A program made the position numbers and the translations under genes. Below, piece by piece: positions 5,527 through 14,418 of a stretch of 19,976 nt of DNA. Under the pieces are notes generated by a model that had not been told where the DNA came from, ran no database searches, and was given only the letters and a program-made list of their open reading frames with translations. Numbering within the stretch: position 1 is the stretch's first letter; each line of letters begins with the position of its first letter. The stretch comes from Tannerella sp. (GTDB lineage: Bacteria > Bacteroidota > Bacteroidia > Bacteroidales > Tannerellaceae), in NCBI GenBank assembly GCA_031283785.1, contig JAITBC010000165.1:1-19976 (forward strand). Reading direction: 5' to 3'.

Positions 5527-8328
5527 GTGTCTGGAGGTAAAAAAATTTTTCAATCGCCTTTTATCGGAATTGACGACAAGGGGACTTATCCGGTAATATT
5601 TGATGTGCGCGGAAATTTTTCTGTGTTTATCAAAATGCAAAATCCCTGTCTGCAATTTAATGGCGACTCGGATGAATATTATATTTTCCTGAATGTTTTC
5701 TCCAACCTTGTCCGTTCCCTGGACGCCGGCTATACGGTACAAAAACACGATATTTTTTCCAAACGCACATGGAATGTTCCTTACGAATCAAAAGACTTTC
5801 TTATGAATCATCATTTTGAGCAATACAAAGGCCGGGTTTTCAAATACCAGACAACAACGTTCATCCTTACATGCGAATTGAAACGATCTGCCTTTTTCGG
5901 ATATGACGAAAGAAAATATAATGCCTTTGTGAATAATGTAAGTAAAGTATTGGGTTTTTTTAACAATTATGATATTAAAGCGTCTGTAATGACCAGAAAA
6001 GAGATGATTAACTACGTTTACCGCTACTTCTCCATGGACTTTGAAGACGACGCCTGTTCGTTTGATAATTTTTCGGTTACAGCAAACGGAATAAAAATAG
6101 GCTCAAAGAACATACAATGTCTTTCTTTGATTGACGTTGAATTGGTTGAAATGCCATCTTTTATTAAACCGTTTCATAATGAAATAATTAACAATAGACA
6201 ATTTCCGCACGACCTGATGAAGTTTATACCTTATATCTCTACGGATACGATTGTCTATAATCAGGTTATTTTTACAGTCAGTCAGAGTATCGAAAAAGCA
6301 AAATTGGAAGCCAAGATGAAAAAACACCAGTCGGTTCCCGACCCGGCCAATAATCTTTGCGTTGAAGATATCATTCATTCCATGGACGATATTGAACGAA
6401 ACGGCCAGTTATTGGTTTATTCTCATTTTGACCTTATTCTTGCTGATGAAAAAAATCTTTCCAGTGCAAGAAACCAGGTTGAATCTTTCCTGTCCCATAT
6501 CAATATCCGTATGTCAAAACAGGCTTTCAATCAGTATGAACTTTTCCGGGCAGCCGCCCCAGGTAATACATACGAATTGAGAAATTACGACAGGTTTCTT
6601 ACGACGGCGGATGTGGCCGTTTCCCTGTTTTATAAAGAGCGCCTGCCTGTCACAGAAGAATCCAATCTTATGATATGGTTTACAGACCGACAGGGCGTCC
6701 CGGTTGCAATTGACCCGTCCGACCTTCCGGTACGACAAAACAGAATAGACAATCGGAACAAATTCGTTTTAGGGCCTTCGGGGAGTGGAAAGTCTTTCCT
6801 TATGAACACGATGCTCCATCAGTATTTGCTTACAGACAGCGATGTTGTTATGGTTGATGTAGGACACAGTTACAAAGGACTTTGCGATTATTTCGGCGGT
6901 CGATATGTTACCTACTCCGAGGAAGAACCTATTTCCATGAATCCGTTCTATATCCGTCAGATGGAGTACAACATTGAAAAGGTTGATTTTCTGATTAATC
7001 TTATTCTTCTGCTCTGGAAAGATACCAGCGCTAAAGTTGAAGTGATTGAAGCGGATATTATACGTGAAACCGTCATGTCCTATTACGCCAATTATTTTGC
7101 CGGCCAGAATGAATTTACAGACGAATTTGCCGAACTGTACAGGGAAAAAATGATACGTGACTGGAATAATGAAGAAGTACATGATGAAGATTGTGATACA
7201 TACGACAAACTGATGCATAAAATTGATAACTTCATCAGTAAACAAAGGAGTTATTATATCGGCGAAAAAGACAGAATAAGCGTTAATGATTTGAACTTCA
7301 ATTCGTTTTATAATTTCGCCAAAGAACGTATCCCTGTCATCTGCAACGATGCGCATCTCTTCTATGAAAATAGAGAAGGTATCAACAACAAACTTGCTTT
7401 TGATTACAGACAGTTTTTGAAAATTCTTGAAAAGTTTTACGGGAACGGCATTTTCGGGCAGATTCTAAACAGAGATATGGATAAAACGCTGTTTGACGAA
7501 CCGTTTATTGTGTTTGAAATAGACAGTATACAAAACAACAAAACCCTGTTTCCCATAGTTACGCTGGTGATCATGGATGTGTTCATCCAAAAGATGAGAA
7601 ACAAAACAAACCGCAAGGTCATCGTCATTGAAGAAGCCTGGAAAGCCCTTGCCTCTCCGCTTATGAGTGACTATATAAGGTACCTTTACAAGACCGTACG
7701 CAAATTTTACGGCGAGGCAATAACTGTTACACAGGAACTGGACGACATTATCAAAAGCGAAGTCGTCCGCCAGTCCATCATCGCCAACGCAGCAACGTTC
7801 ATTCTTTGCGACCAGACCAAGTTTAAAGATAACTTTTCTATTGTCGCTGAAATTCTTTCCCTTTCGCCGGTCGAACAAAATAAAATATTCACTGTCAATG
7901 CACTGGATAATAAAGGCAATCGAAATAAATTTAAAGAGTTTTATATCAAACGCGGCACTACCGGTGAAGTGTACGGAAACGAAGTATCCGTCTATGAATA
8001 CTTTACGTATACAACCGAAAAACCGGAAAAAGACGCCATGCAGACATATATGAAAGTTTACAAACGCTTTCATGCTGCACTGGAAGCGTTTGTACATGAC
8101 TTGATAAAAACAAAGGTCGAAAAATCGGATTTTTGCAGTATTATCAACCATCCTTCTACGGCAGGGTATATTACAAAGGGTATTTCCTGCTTTGAACAGT
8201 ATGTTGGGAGGACGTGTTCGGATTATAGAGATTCAGGTATGACCTTGAATAGCTTTTTATCAAAATTAACTCATAAAAGTAATGAAAATGAGATCCGTAA
8301 AGATGTTTTTAATCTTGTGTCTGTTTAG
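5527..8328 (+). CDS. traG: Conjugation ATPase TraG (VirB4 family)
   Basis: A 933-residue cytoplasmic ATPase that energises assembly of the transfer apparatus at the inner membrane. The N-terminal half is the VirB4/TraC-type domain (opening SPFIGIDDKGTYPVIF). The P-loop GPSGSGKS lies at 416-423. The Walker B region VIVIEEAW (698-705) is followed by the conserved RKFYGEAITVTQELDDI region. The start is GTG at 5527, two bases after the traF stop. The in-frame N-terminus matches the family, and no ATG is available nearby. The C-terminus runs about 100 residues past the usual end near VYEYFTYTTE, giving a protein longer than the roughly 830 residues I recall for CTnDOT TraG. The last 47 bases overlap the next gene. 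Confidence 0.93.
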   Translation: MSGGKKIFQSPFIGIDDKGTYPVIFDVRGNFSVFIKMQNPCLQFNGDSDEYYIFLNVFSNLVRSLDAGYTVQKHDIFSKRTWNVPYESKDFLMNHHFEQYKGRVFKYQTTTFILTCELKRSAFFGYDERKYNAFVNNVSKVLGFFNNYDIKASVMTRKEMINYVYRYFSMDFEDDACSFDNFSVTANGIKIGSKNIQCLSLIDVELVEMPSFIKPFHNEIINNRQFPHDLMKFIPYISTDTIVYNQVIFTVSQSIEKAKLEAKMKKHQSVPDPANNLCVEDIIHSMDDIERNGQLLVYSHFDLILADEKNLSSARNQVESFLSHINIRMSKQAFNQYELFRAAAPGNTYELRNYDRFLTTADVAVSLFYKERLPVTEESNLMIWFTDRQGVPVAIDPSDLPVRQNRIDNRNKFVLGPSGSGKSFLMNTMLHQYLLTDSDVVMVDVGHSYKGLCDYFGGRYVTYSEEEPISMNPFYIRQMEYNIEKVDFLINLILLLWKDTSAKVEVIEADIIRETVMSYYANYFAGQNEFTDEFAELYREKMIRDWNNEEVHDEDCDTYDKLMHKIDNFISKQRSYYIGEKDRISVNDLNFNSFYNFAKERIPVICNDAHLFYENREGINNKLAFDYRQFLKILEKFYGNGIFGQILNRDMDKTLFDEPFIVFEIDSIQNNKTLFPIVTLVIMDVFIQKMRNKTNRKVIVIEEAWKALASPLMSDYIRYLYKTVRKFYGEAITVTQELDDIIKSEVVRQSIIANAATFILCDQTKFKDNFSIVAEILSLSPVEQNKIFTVNALDNKGNRNKFKEFYIKRGTTGEVYGNEVSVYEYFTYTTEKPEKDAMQTYMKVYKRFHAALEAFVHDLIKTKVEKSDFCSIINHPSTAGYITKGISCFEQYVGRTCSDYRDSGMTLNSFLSKLTHKSNENEIRKDVFNLVSV

Positions 8329-8947
8329 TCCCGGTGTTCCGTTTTTCGCATTTGCTCAGAACAGCGGTGGTCAGAGTGACAGTGATGATAGCGGAGAAGG
8401 AAAGAAAATCTGGGAACCGGATCTTGTGGAGTTGTGGATTTACTGGCACAAGCAGCAATACAGGATGTTTCAGCGTTTCTCCCATCACGAAGACACGTTG
8501 CAGCGTGTTCAGTATCAGAATTATCAGGACAGAATGAGGGATCTGCGCGAGGTGGACGAGATCCTGTTTAACCAGCATCAGGATAATGATATTCCGAAAC
8601 TTCCTTTTTTAGCGCCTGATGCGGCTTATGCGACAGTATTGTCTATGGATGTGCTTGAAATAACAAAAGAAACAGGAAATATGCTTATGAAAGAGCCTTA
8701 TGACCGGGAACTTTTTGATTTTTATGTTGAAAGCAGTATCAGAACAGCCATCAGGTTTGGTACACTTGTCCAGACAACGGTGAAAGCGCTTGACGGCTGG
8801 AAAAGAACCAACTTGCGTGATAACGATTTTCGGGACAATCTGACGGATTACGTCATAAAGGAACTGGAATCCATCGTTGGAGAGTGGAATCTACTTTACC
8901 GACGATTTGAAACAGGAAAACATATACAGTTATTAAATTCACAATGA
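8282..8947 (+). CDS. Exported helical protein in TraI position, paralogue A
   Basis: A 221-residue protein with a signal peptide (MKMRSVKMFLILCLFSPGVP, cleavage predicted after FAFA at residue 25). A short Gly/Ser/Asp linker (QNSGGQSDSDDSGEG) follows, then a mostly helical body. Near the C-terminus, from about residue 179, RDNDFRDNLTDYVIKELESI belongs to a motif shared with the proteins starting at 14419, 15254 and 15898. It lies between VirB4 and TraJ, where CTnDOT-type elements have TraI (DUF4141), a candidate VirB5-like pilus component. The match to DUF4141 is by layout and helix pattern only. The start lies inside the end of traG. ATG 8288 or 8300 are alternatives that keep most of the signal peptide. 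Confidence 0.7.
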   Translation: MKMRSVKMFLILCLFSPGVPFFAFAQNSGGQSDSDDSGEGKKIWEPDLVELWIYWHKQQYRMFQRFSHHEDTLQRVQYQNYQDRMRDLREVDEILFNQHQDNDIPKLPFLAPDAAYATVLSMDVLEITKETGNMLMKEPYDRELFDFYVESSIRTAIRFGTLVQTTVKALDGWKRTNLRDNDFRDNLTDYVIKELESIVGEWNLLYRRFETGKHIQLLNSQ

Positions 8948-8953
8948 GTGATT

Positions 8954-9601
8954 ATGAATAAGTCTGTTACTTTATTTATCATATCCATCCTGCCCCTGGC
9001 TGCTTTCGGACAGACAAGTTATAAACAGGTTTATGACAAGGCTTTGGAACTTCAAATAAGGTCGTCTGTCGGTTTTGACGGAAACGGACACTGGAAATTT
9101 CATCCCGGCTGGTATTACGACCTTTTCCATTCCAAATATGAAAGTCGAGAAAACGAGGATAATAACGTGATTCAACTTGATTCGATGAACGAAGCGGCCT
9201 TGCAGTCGCTGTCCAAAGTAATCAAAGCGCGTCAGGATATGGAGGTTATCTACGGACATGAACTGGCGCACTGGAATGACCGCAATAATGACTGGGAACT
9301 TGAACACATCAAAACACGACTTGACGACGCAAGGGAATCAATCGGCATACTGACCGGCGAGTTTCCAAAACATAACGTTTCCGCAGAGGATGCTTTAAAA
9401 CTTTACAGAGAATTGGAACGTATTGATGATAAAGTGAAAACGTTGAGCAATGCACATCTTGACAATGCCAAAAGACGGCAGGGTTTTGAAAATTGTCTGG
9501 CCGAATATAACGTTCTCATAAATGTATGCTACAAGATAAACAATTACAGTTTGGTTGCATCAAAATATTCCTTGCCGGATGCTGTAAAAAACTCAAAATA
9601 A
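8954..9601 (+). CDS. Exported helical protein in TraI position (no shared C-motif)
   Basis: A 215-residue protein with a signal peptide (MNKSVTLFIISILPLAAFG, cleavage before Gln20) and a long, charged, largely helical body with coiled-coil-like stretches (about 85-190). TraI-type VirB5-like function is inferred from its position before TraJ. It lacks the C-terminal RDxLxxYVxxEL motif of its neighbours. It contains HELAH at 102-106, which fits the HExxH zinc-protease pattern, but in a helical, charged context without other supporting features. I chose ATG 8954 over GTG 8948; the first six bases add nothing to the signal peptide. The start is seven bases after the preceding stop. The gene ends eight bases before the traJ start. 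Confidence 0.65.
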   Translation: MNKSVTLFIISILPLAAFGQTSYKQVYDKALELQIRSSVGFDGNGHWKFHPGWYYDLFHSKYESRENEDNNVIQLDSMNEAALQSLSKVIKARQDMEVIYGHELAHWNDRNNDWELEHIKTRLDDARESIGILTGEFPKHNVSAEDALKLYRELERIDDKVKTLSNAHLDNAKRRQGFENCLAEYNVLINVCYKINNYSLVASKYSLPDAVKNSK

Positions 9602-9609
9602 TAACGATA

Positions 9610-10674
9610 ATGGTACTGTTGGATATTCAAAGAACAGGGGACGTTTTCTATACCGATGTTATGAACGCCATCATGCAATGGCGTGATGACGTCGGTATGG
9701 ATACCGGAATGTTAAATGCGGGCGTTCAGATTGGAATAACCCTGCTCGCTCTTTTTGCACTGGTTTGGACGGCAGCGAAGTTGTATCCCGTTATTGCCGG
9801 CGAAGAAAAATTATCTGTTTTGCCCATATTGCGCCCTTTCGCTCTTGCTCTTATTCTGATGAACTGGCAAACGTTCGTTGATTTATGCCGTATGCCAGGG
9901 CATTTTTTTGAACAGTCTGCGCGTACTGAATTTATGACATCATGGCAAAATTTACGGAATGAAACGAAATTACGGTATGATAAGATCGATGATATTTCCA
10001 ACGAACTGATGAAAACGGGTACTTTGGTCGAAAGGGCAGAAGACAGCGAAAGAGCATTTGAAATGCAATCTTCCGACGTATCCAAATCGGTGACGGGTGG
10101 CCCCTTCAATCTGGGGGCAAGAATAGCGGGTATGGCCGCCTATGTAATGGGCAAAATAAAACGGGTTCTGATGGGTATTATTGAATTTCTATGCCTGCTG
10201 TTTATGAATGTCGTTGTTTGTGGCATCTTTTTTATGCAGGCTGCGGCCATGGTTCTGATGGTAATTATTGGCCCACTGTCTTTTGCCTTTAGCTGTCTTG
10301 ATCCCTGGCGAAGTTCGTGGACACAATGGGTCGCCCGTTTTTTTTCAATAACGTTGTGGTCGGCGCTTGGCTATATTGTGTGCTGGGCCGGTGCAGAAAT
10401 TATGTTATCGATTGTAAGAGCGGAAAATGCGGCACTGGATGCTGCAATAGCACAGGGCGCCTGGGCGCTGGCAGCTTCAAATGCCTTATGGAGTTCCGAC
10501 AATTTTATGTTTCCGCTGATGGTCTTATTCACCGCCTTTGGCATGTTTATCGTTTTCCCTGTTTCAACCTGGGTCATTCAAACATCTGGCGGTCATGCGG
10601 TCATATCTGCACCAGCACAGGCGGCAGGAACAGCAGCAGGAGCAGTTGCAGGTATTTCAATGATGAAAAGATAA
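9610..10674 (+). CDS. traJ: Conjugal transfer protein TraJ (VirB6/TrbL-like)
   Basis: A 354-residue polytopic inner-membrane protein of the secretion channel. Membrane segments are seen at about residues 40-62 (GITLLALFALVWTAA), 70-90, 175-215 (two adjacent helices, FLCLLFMNVVVCGIFFMQAA), 215-230, 245-270 and 300-330. The tail is small-residue-rich (APAQAAGTAAGAVAG). The motif LDPWRSSWTQWVARFFSITL is typical of the VirB6/TraJ family loop. The open frame extends upstream to 9526, but that part overlaps the preceding gene. ATG 9610 gives the expected family N-terminus (MVLLDIQRTGDVFYTDVM). Confidence 0.85.
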   Translation: MVLLDIQRTGDVFYTDVMNAIMQWRDDVGMDTGMLNAGVQIGITLLALFALVWTAAKLYPVIAGEEKLSVLPILRPFALALILMNWQTFVDLCRMPGHFFEQSARTEFMTSWQNLRNETKLRYDKIDDISNELMKTGTLVERAEDSERAFEMQSSDVSKSVTGGPFNLGARIAGMAAYVMGKIKRVLMGIIEFLCLLFMNVVVCGIFFMQAAAMVLMVIIGPLSFAFSCLDPWRSSWTQWVARFFSITLWSALGYIVCWAGAEIMLSIVRAENAALDAAIAQGAWALAASNALWSSDNFMFPLMVLFTAFGMFIVFPVSTWVIQTSGGHAVISAPAQAAGTAAGAVAGISMMKR

Positions 10675-10689
10675 ATCTAATTTCATATT

Positions 10690-11307
10690 ATGCTGATCAA
10701 AGAGATAGAAAACAAAATTAAACTTGCGCTGTTTGTATCGGTCGCTTCCATGCTGACAAGTATTATCATCATTCTTGTCGTAATGATCAACGCAAACAAC
10801 CTGGTAAAGGATGAACGCCGGCATGTGTATGTCCTCGATGCCGGACTTCCTCTTTTGGTGCAACGTTCTACCGTTGAAGAGAATGAAGAAGTTGAAGGCA
10901 TGAGCCATGTAAATATGTTTCATTCCCTGTTCTTCAATCTTCCTCCCGATGACAGGTATATACAAAACAATGTTATACGTGCAATGTACCTGATTGATGA
11001 TTCCGGTATATCCGTTTATAACGATTTACGGGAACAGGGCTTTTACAACCAAATCGTAGCAAACTCTACGCTGGTTTCAATCAAAGCGGATTCTATTATG
11101 TACGACGTTCAAACGAAAAAATTTCGTTACGCCGGAACGGAAAGAATAGAACGACCCACTTCCATTGTGAAACGTAACCTTATTACAGAAGGTATGCTTC
11201 GCCGGGTTAAACGGTCTGAAAATAACCCTCACGGGTTTATTATCTATAACTATAAAATTTTGAATAATGACGATATCGAAGCTAAACAGAAAAGACCGAT
11301 TTTCTGA
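10690..11307 (+). CDS. traK: Conjugal transfer protein TraK (VirB8-like)
   Basis: A 205-residue bitopic inner-membrane protein with a short cytosolic N-terminus, a single membrane helix (about 12-34, LALFVSVASMLTSIIIILVV) and a periplasmic domain. Family-typical features are the LDAGLPLLVQRS stretch after the helix and the tail HGFIIYNYKILNNDDIEAKQ. VirB8-like proteins nucleate the channel and contact VirB10 and VirB9. Length matches the usual 205-210 residues. It starts 15 bases after traJ and overlaps the next gene by 41 bases. Confidence 0.9.
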   Translation: MLIKEIENKIKLALFVSVASMLTSIIIILVVMINANNLVKDERRHVYVLDAGLPLLVQRSTVEENEEVEGMSHVNMFHSLFFNLPPDDRYIQNNVIRAMYLIDDSGISVYNDLREQGFYNQIVANSTLVSIKADSIMYDVQTKKFRYAGTERIERPTSIVKRNLITEGMLRRVKRSENNPHGFIIYNYKILNNDDIEAKQKRPIF

Positions 11308-11641
11308 GTCTGTCAGGGGAAAATGGAAGACAACCAAAGAACGACTGGATGCCAATCCGCGCAGAACGGCTGTCTGGATGGCGGTGATATTGTTCGTTGC
11401 ATTCTGTATGTGCATCATCAGACTGACTTATAATATGCAGCGTTCGGAGGAAAAATCGGTAGATATCATTCATACACTGCAACAGCGATTTTTCGATTCT
11501 GCGCAAAAATCGGTTACGGATGATGTTACCGAATATTTTGAATTACTGGAAATTCAGAGAGAACTTGACGAAATGCAAAAACATCCCGAAAAGAGGGACA
11601 GCGCACGTATTGAACAATTAATCGATAAATTAAATAAGTGA
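11267..11641 (+). CDS. traL: Conjugal transfer protein TraL (DUF3989-like)
   Basis: A small 124-residue single-pass membrane protein with a basic N-terminus (KLNRKDRFSESVRGKWKTTK), one membrane helix (about 35-52, AVWMAVILFVAFCMCIIRL) and a charged helical tail with coiled-coil potential (LLEIQRELDEMQKHPEK). Size, order between traK and traM, and topology fit DUF3989/TraL of CTnDOT-type elements. The start overlaps the last 41 bases of traK. The gene ends three bases before the traM ATG. Confidence 0.75.
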   Translation: MTISKLNRKDRFSESVRGKWKTTKERLDANPRRTAVWMAVILFVAFCMCIIRLTYNMQRSEEKSVDIIHTLQQRFFDSAQKSVTDDVTEYFELLEIQRELDEMQKHPEKRDSARIEQLIDKLNK

Positions 11642-11644
11642 AAG

Positions 11645-12790
11645 ATGAAAACTAATTTTTCTCTGCGAAAGGCAAAATACGGTTTACCGCTTGTCCTGTT
11701 ACCGTTTATTGTTTTGGGCGCCTACGTTATCAGTATATCGTTTCCGCCTGATGATGACAAAAGCGTGGCGGAAAAAACGACTGTGGAAGGATTGAACTCC
11801 AATCTTCCCAATCCTGCTTTATCGGCCCAAAAGGACAAGTTTACCCTTTTACAGGAACTCTTACAGCAGCGACGTAAAAAAAGCGGACTGGAAGAGCTTG
11901 AAGAAGAACTTGCCGGTTTACCCTCCGAACAGGCGGAAGAGCATCCTGTGAGAGATCTTGAGAGCCTTATTAATCCGGTTGCAGATTCTTTGAAAGTGGA
12001 TGAAAGTCAGATAAAGACGGATTCCGAAATGGCTTTGCGGGAATTGCAGCGCAAATATTTTCCGGATGATGAAGATGTATTCACACAACCCGTACAGAAT
12101 CAGCCCCAAAGCCACCAGGCAGACGAACTGGCCATCATCCGTCAGCAACTTGCCTGCATGGATTCTGTAATGAAAATGCAGGCGCAGAACAGGACGGTAC
12201 AGATGAACGATACGGTTAAAGTCGAAACGAAAGAAATCTTTGAAGCCAAGAAAGCAGACCGTATAAAATCCGATGCATTCCATACGCTGACGGGGGATAG
12301 AAAGCAGTCCTTTATCACAGCCATATTGGACGAAGCGCAAACGGTAGTGGACGGATCCCGTATCCGTATCCGTCTTTTGGACGACATTTTTATCGGCGAC
12401 CTCCTTTTTTCAAAAGGATCCTGTCTGTACGGTCTTGTTTCCGGATTTTCAGCCCAAAGGGTACATGTGTCTGTTACTTCTGTTCTTTACGGCGACTGTA
12501 TACTGAAAACACAGCTGTCTATTTATGACAATGACGGAATCAAAGGACTTTATGTCCCTGATTCGGATTTTCGCGACATGATGAGACAGGCCGGCTCTCA
12601 AATCGCAAGTTCGAGCAACATCAACGTAAACAGTAATCAAAATGTGATGCAACAAATGATGTCGCAGGCAGGTAATGACTTTTACCGTAGCGTTACCCGT
12701 GCCGTATCTGCCCGGATCAGGCAGAATAAGGCAAAACTTAAATATGCTTCGCAGATTTATCTGATCAACGAAAAAACAGAACAATTGTAA
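11645..12790 (+). CDS. traM: Conjugal transfer protein TraM (VirB10-like)
   Basis: A 381-residue envelope-spanning protein with a short cytosolic N-terminus, a membrane helix at about 14-32 (LPLVLLPFIVLGAYVISISF) and a long Gln/Glu-rich coiled-coil periplasmic linker (60-180). The C-terminal beta domain (about 230-381) contains GSRIRIRLLDDIFIGDLLFS, LYGLVSGFSAQRVHVSVTS and NDGIKGLYVPDSD. These are the hallmarks of Bacteroidetes TraM and the VirB10 beta-barrel, which links the inner-membrane ATPases to the outer-membrane pore. It follows traL by three bases and precedes traN by 46 bases. Confidence 0.92.
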   Translation: MKTNFSLRKAKYGLPLVLLPFIVLGAYVISISFPPDDDKSVAEKTTVEGLNSNLPNPALSAQKDKFTLLQELLQQRRKKSGLEELEEELAGLPSEQAEEHPVRDLESLINPVADSLKVDESQIKTDSEMALRELQRKYFPDDEDVFTQPVQNQPQSHQADELAIIRQQLACMDSVMKMQAQNRTVQMNDTVKVETKEIFEAKKADRIKSDAFHTLTGDRKQSFITAILDEAQTVVDGSRIRIRLLDDIFIGDLLFSKGSCLYGLVSGFSAQRVHVSVTSVLYGDCILKTQLSIYDNDGIKGLYVPDSDFRDMMRQAGSQIASSSNINVNSNQNVMQQMMSQAGNDFYRSVTRAVSARIRQNKAKLKYASQIYLINEKTEQL

Positions 12791-12836
12791 CAGAAAAATC
12801 AATATATCAGTGTAATACATTAAACAATTAAGAGAT

Positions 12837-13682
12837 ATGAGACAACTATTTTTCCTGTACGTTGCACTGGCACTGGCAAGTGGTTTATACGCTCAAACGT
12901 TCAATCGGAGTGAGGACATGCAAGTCATCCGGGTAAATGAACAGATAAGCAGTCATATCACTGTCGGCGAGCCGATAGAGTACGTGGATATAAGTACTGA
13001 TAAAATAGTCGGCGACATTCCGGTAAAGAATATTTTGCGCATAAAACCGGTTAGCGATTCAACCGGACAGTTCAATGACGGCGATGTGCTGGCGATGATC
13101 ACCATCGTATCCGAGAGGTATAAAATACAGTTTAACTGTGTCTATGTCGAAAATCGCAGTATGGCGACAAGCAATACGGACGTAAAAACAGAAGATATGG
13201 CAAGTTACGTAAATGTAAACGTCGACATGCCTCAGATTGAAATGCGCAAACTGGCCTGGTCCATTTGGAACAGCGGGCACAAATACTTTGATGTGTCCAG
13301 AGAGGATTACAAGTTACGCATTACATTGAACAACATCTATACAGTCAAAGGCTATTTCTTCATGGACGTGTCCATAAAGAACAAAACCAATATAGAGTAC
13401 GACGTGGATCAAATACGCTTTAAAATTGAGGACAAAAGACAGACAAAAGCTACCAATTTCCAGCAGATTGAAATTGAGCCTGTTTTGTCTATTAACGAGG
13501 GCCATAAATTCATAAAAGAGTACCGGAATATTTACGTGTTTGAAAAATTTACGTTCCCTGATGAAAAAGTGTTTACGATCGAAGTTGCAGAACAGCAAAT
13601 CTCCGGCAGGACGGTCGTATTGCGTATTGACTATGCCGACATACTGAACGCTGACGCTTTTAGAAGAAATTTACTGTTTTAA
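12837..13682 (+). CDS. traN: Conjugal transfer protein TraN (DUF4138, VirB9-like)
   Basis: A 281-residue exported protein with a signal peptide (MRQLFFLYVALALASGLYA, cleavage before Gln20). A beta-rich N-terminal half contains VIRVNEQISSHITVGEPIEY and NILRIKP. The C-terminal DUF4138 half contains RITLNNIYTVKGYFFMDVSI and NKTNIEYDVDQIRFKIEDKR. VirB9-like proteins form the periplasmic ring and outer-membrane cap with VirB10. An AG-rich stretch (AAGAGA-like) precedes the ATG as a possible ribosome binding site. The length is close to the usual 300. Confidence 0.92.
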   Translation: MRQLFFLYVALALASGLYAQTFNRSEDMQVIRVNEQISSHITVGEPIEYVDISTDKIVGDIPVKNILRIKPVSDSTGQFNDGDVLAMITIVSERYKIQFNCVYVENRSMATSNTDVKTEDMASYVNVNVDMPQIEMRKLAWSIWNSGHKYFDVSREDYKLRITLNNIYTVKGYFFMDVSIKNKTNIEYDVDQIRFKIEDKRQTKATNFQQIEIEPVLSINEGHKFIKEYRNIYVFEKFTFPDEKVFTIEVAEQQISGRTVVLRIDYADILNADAFRRNLLF

Positions 13683-13694
13683 TACCAATAATCT

Positions 13695-14204
13695 ATGAGA
13701 ATATACATCGTTGTTGTATGCAGTCTGCTCTTCTTTTCCCCCAGGTTGAAGGCGGGTGACGGTGACTGTTATGTTTCGCTGTCCGGAGGGTGGCTGTACT
13801 GTAACGCCATGAGTTACGGTCTGACATTTGAACAAACACGCCGATATCATAACGCATGGGAATTGGGACTGGATTATTATCATCCCCTCTTTTCGCCGCC
13901 GAACGACCGTTCAGGCAGGGCGGTCAATCATGATGCCCTGCTGTTCGAGGGCGCGTACAAGATAAACATGGTGCGCTATAAAAACGCCAATTTGCGCTTT
14001 CGTGCAGCGGTTGGCGCAGGCGTAAACGGGCGTGAGCAATTTACGCTGTCTCTTTCTCCCGGATTTGAGTATACTTATACCTGTCCGTCCAATATTCAGT
14101 TGTTTGTGCAGGAAAAAACGCAGTTTTCCTTTTGGACGACCAACCACAGCTGGTTTCGGGCTGGCTTTTTGGTCGGAATAAAAATACCATTGCAATTTAA
14201 CTGA
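13695..14204 (+). CDS. traO: Conjugal transfer protein TraO
   Basis: A 169-residue exported protein with signal peptide MRIYIVVVCSLLFFSPRLKA. The remaining body alternates hydrophobic and polar residues like outer-membrane beta strands, with family-typical GLTFEQTRRYHNAWELGLDY and FLVGIKIPLQFN at the end. This fits the conjugative transposon TraO family, thought to be an outer-membrane component. It sits 12 bases after traN. It is slightly shorter than the usual 180-200 residues. Confidence 0.8.
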   Translation: MRIYIVVVCSLLFFSPRLKAGDGDCYVSLSGGWLYCNAMSYGLTFEQTRRYHNAWELGLDYYHPLFSPPNDRSGRAVNHDALLFEGAYKINMVRYKNANLRFRAAVGAGVNGREQFTLSLSPGFEYTYTCPSNIQLFVQEKTQFSFWTTNHSWFRAGFLVGIKIPLQFN

Positions 14205-14221
14205 CTTAAAATAGATGAGTT

Positions 14222-14416
14222 ATGAAGCAAACAAGATTACAGCGCATGAGTTATTTGGACAGGGTTATACTGTTTGCCCTGCTCCTGGGAATACTTTTAT
14301 TTGCAGCCTCCCTGACCGAGTGCAGCAACGATGATGATGGGGTAAATACAACCCCTCAAAAATATGCCTGTAAAGCCAGTGACGGAAATGATGCTGAACG
14401 CCATAATTTGAGTTGA
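14222..14416 (+). CDS. Short lipoprotein-like protein, 64 residues
   Basis: It has a basic N-terminus (MKQTRLQRMSYLDR), one hydrophobic segment (15-30, VILFALLLGILLFAAS), and then LTEC at 31-34 followed by SNDDD. The CSNDDD run looks like the mature start of many Bacteroidetes lipoproteins, but Glu just before the Cys is unusual for a lipobox. In CTnDOT-like elements a TraQ/DUF3872 lipoprotein follows TraO, and this could be a short version or the remnant of one. The last bases overlap the TTG/AAG region of the next gene. The next ATG is two bases beyond the stop. Confidence 0.5.
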   Translation: MKQTRLQRMSYLDRVILFALLLGILLFAASLTECSNDDDGVNTTPQKYACKASDGNDAERHNLS

Positions 14417-14418
14417 AG

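Noticed and set aside
6769..8151. Long minus-strand open frames inside traG (6769-7356 and 7465-8151)
   Set aside because: They lie fully within the well-supported VirB4 gene on the other strand and have no recognisable motifs.
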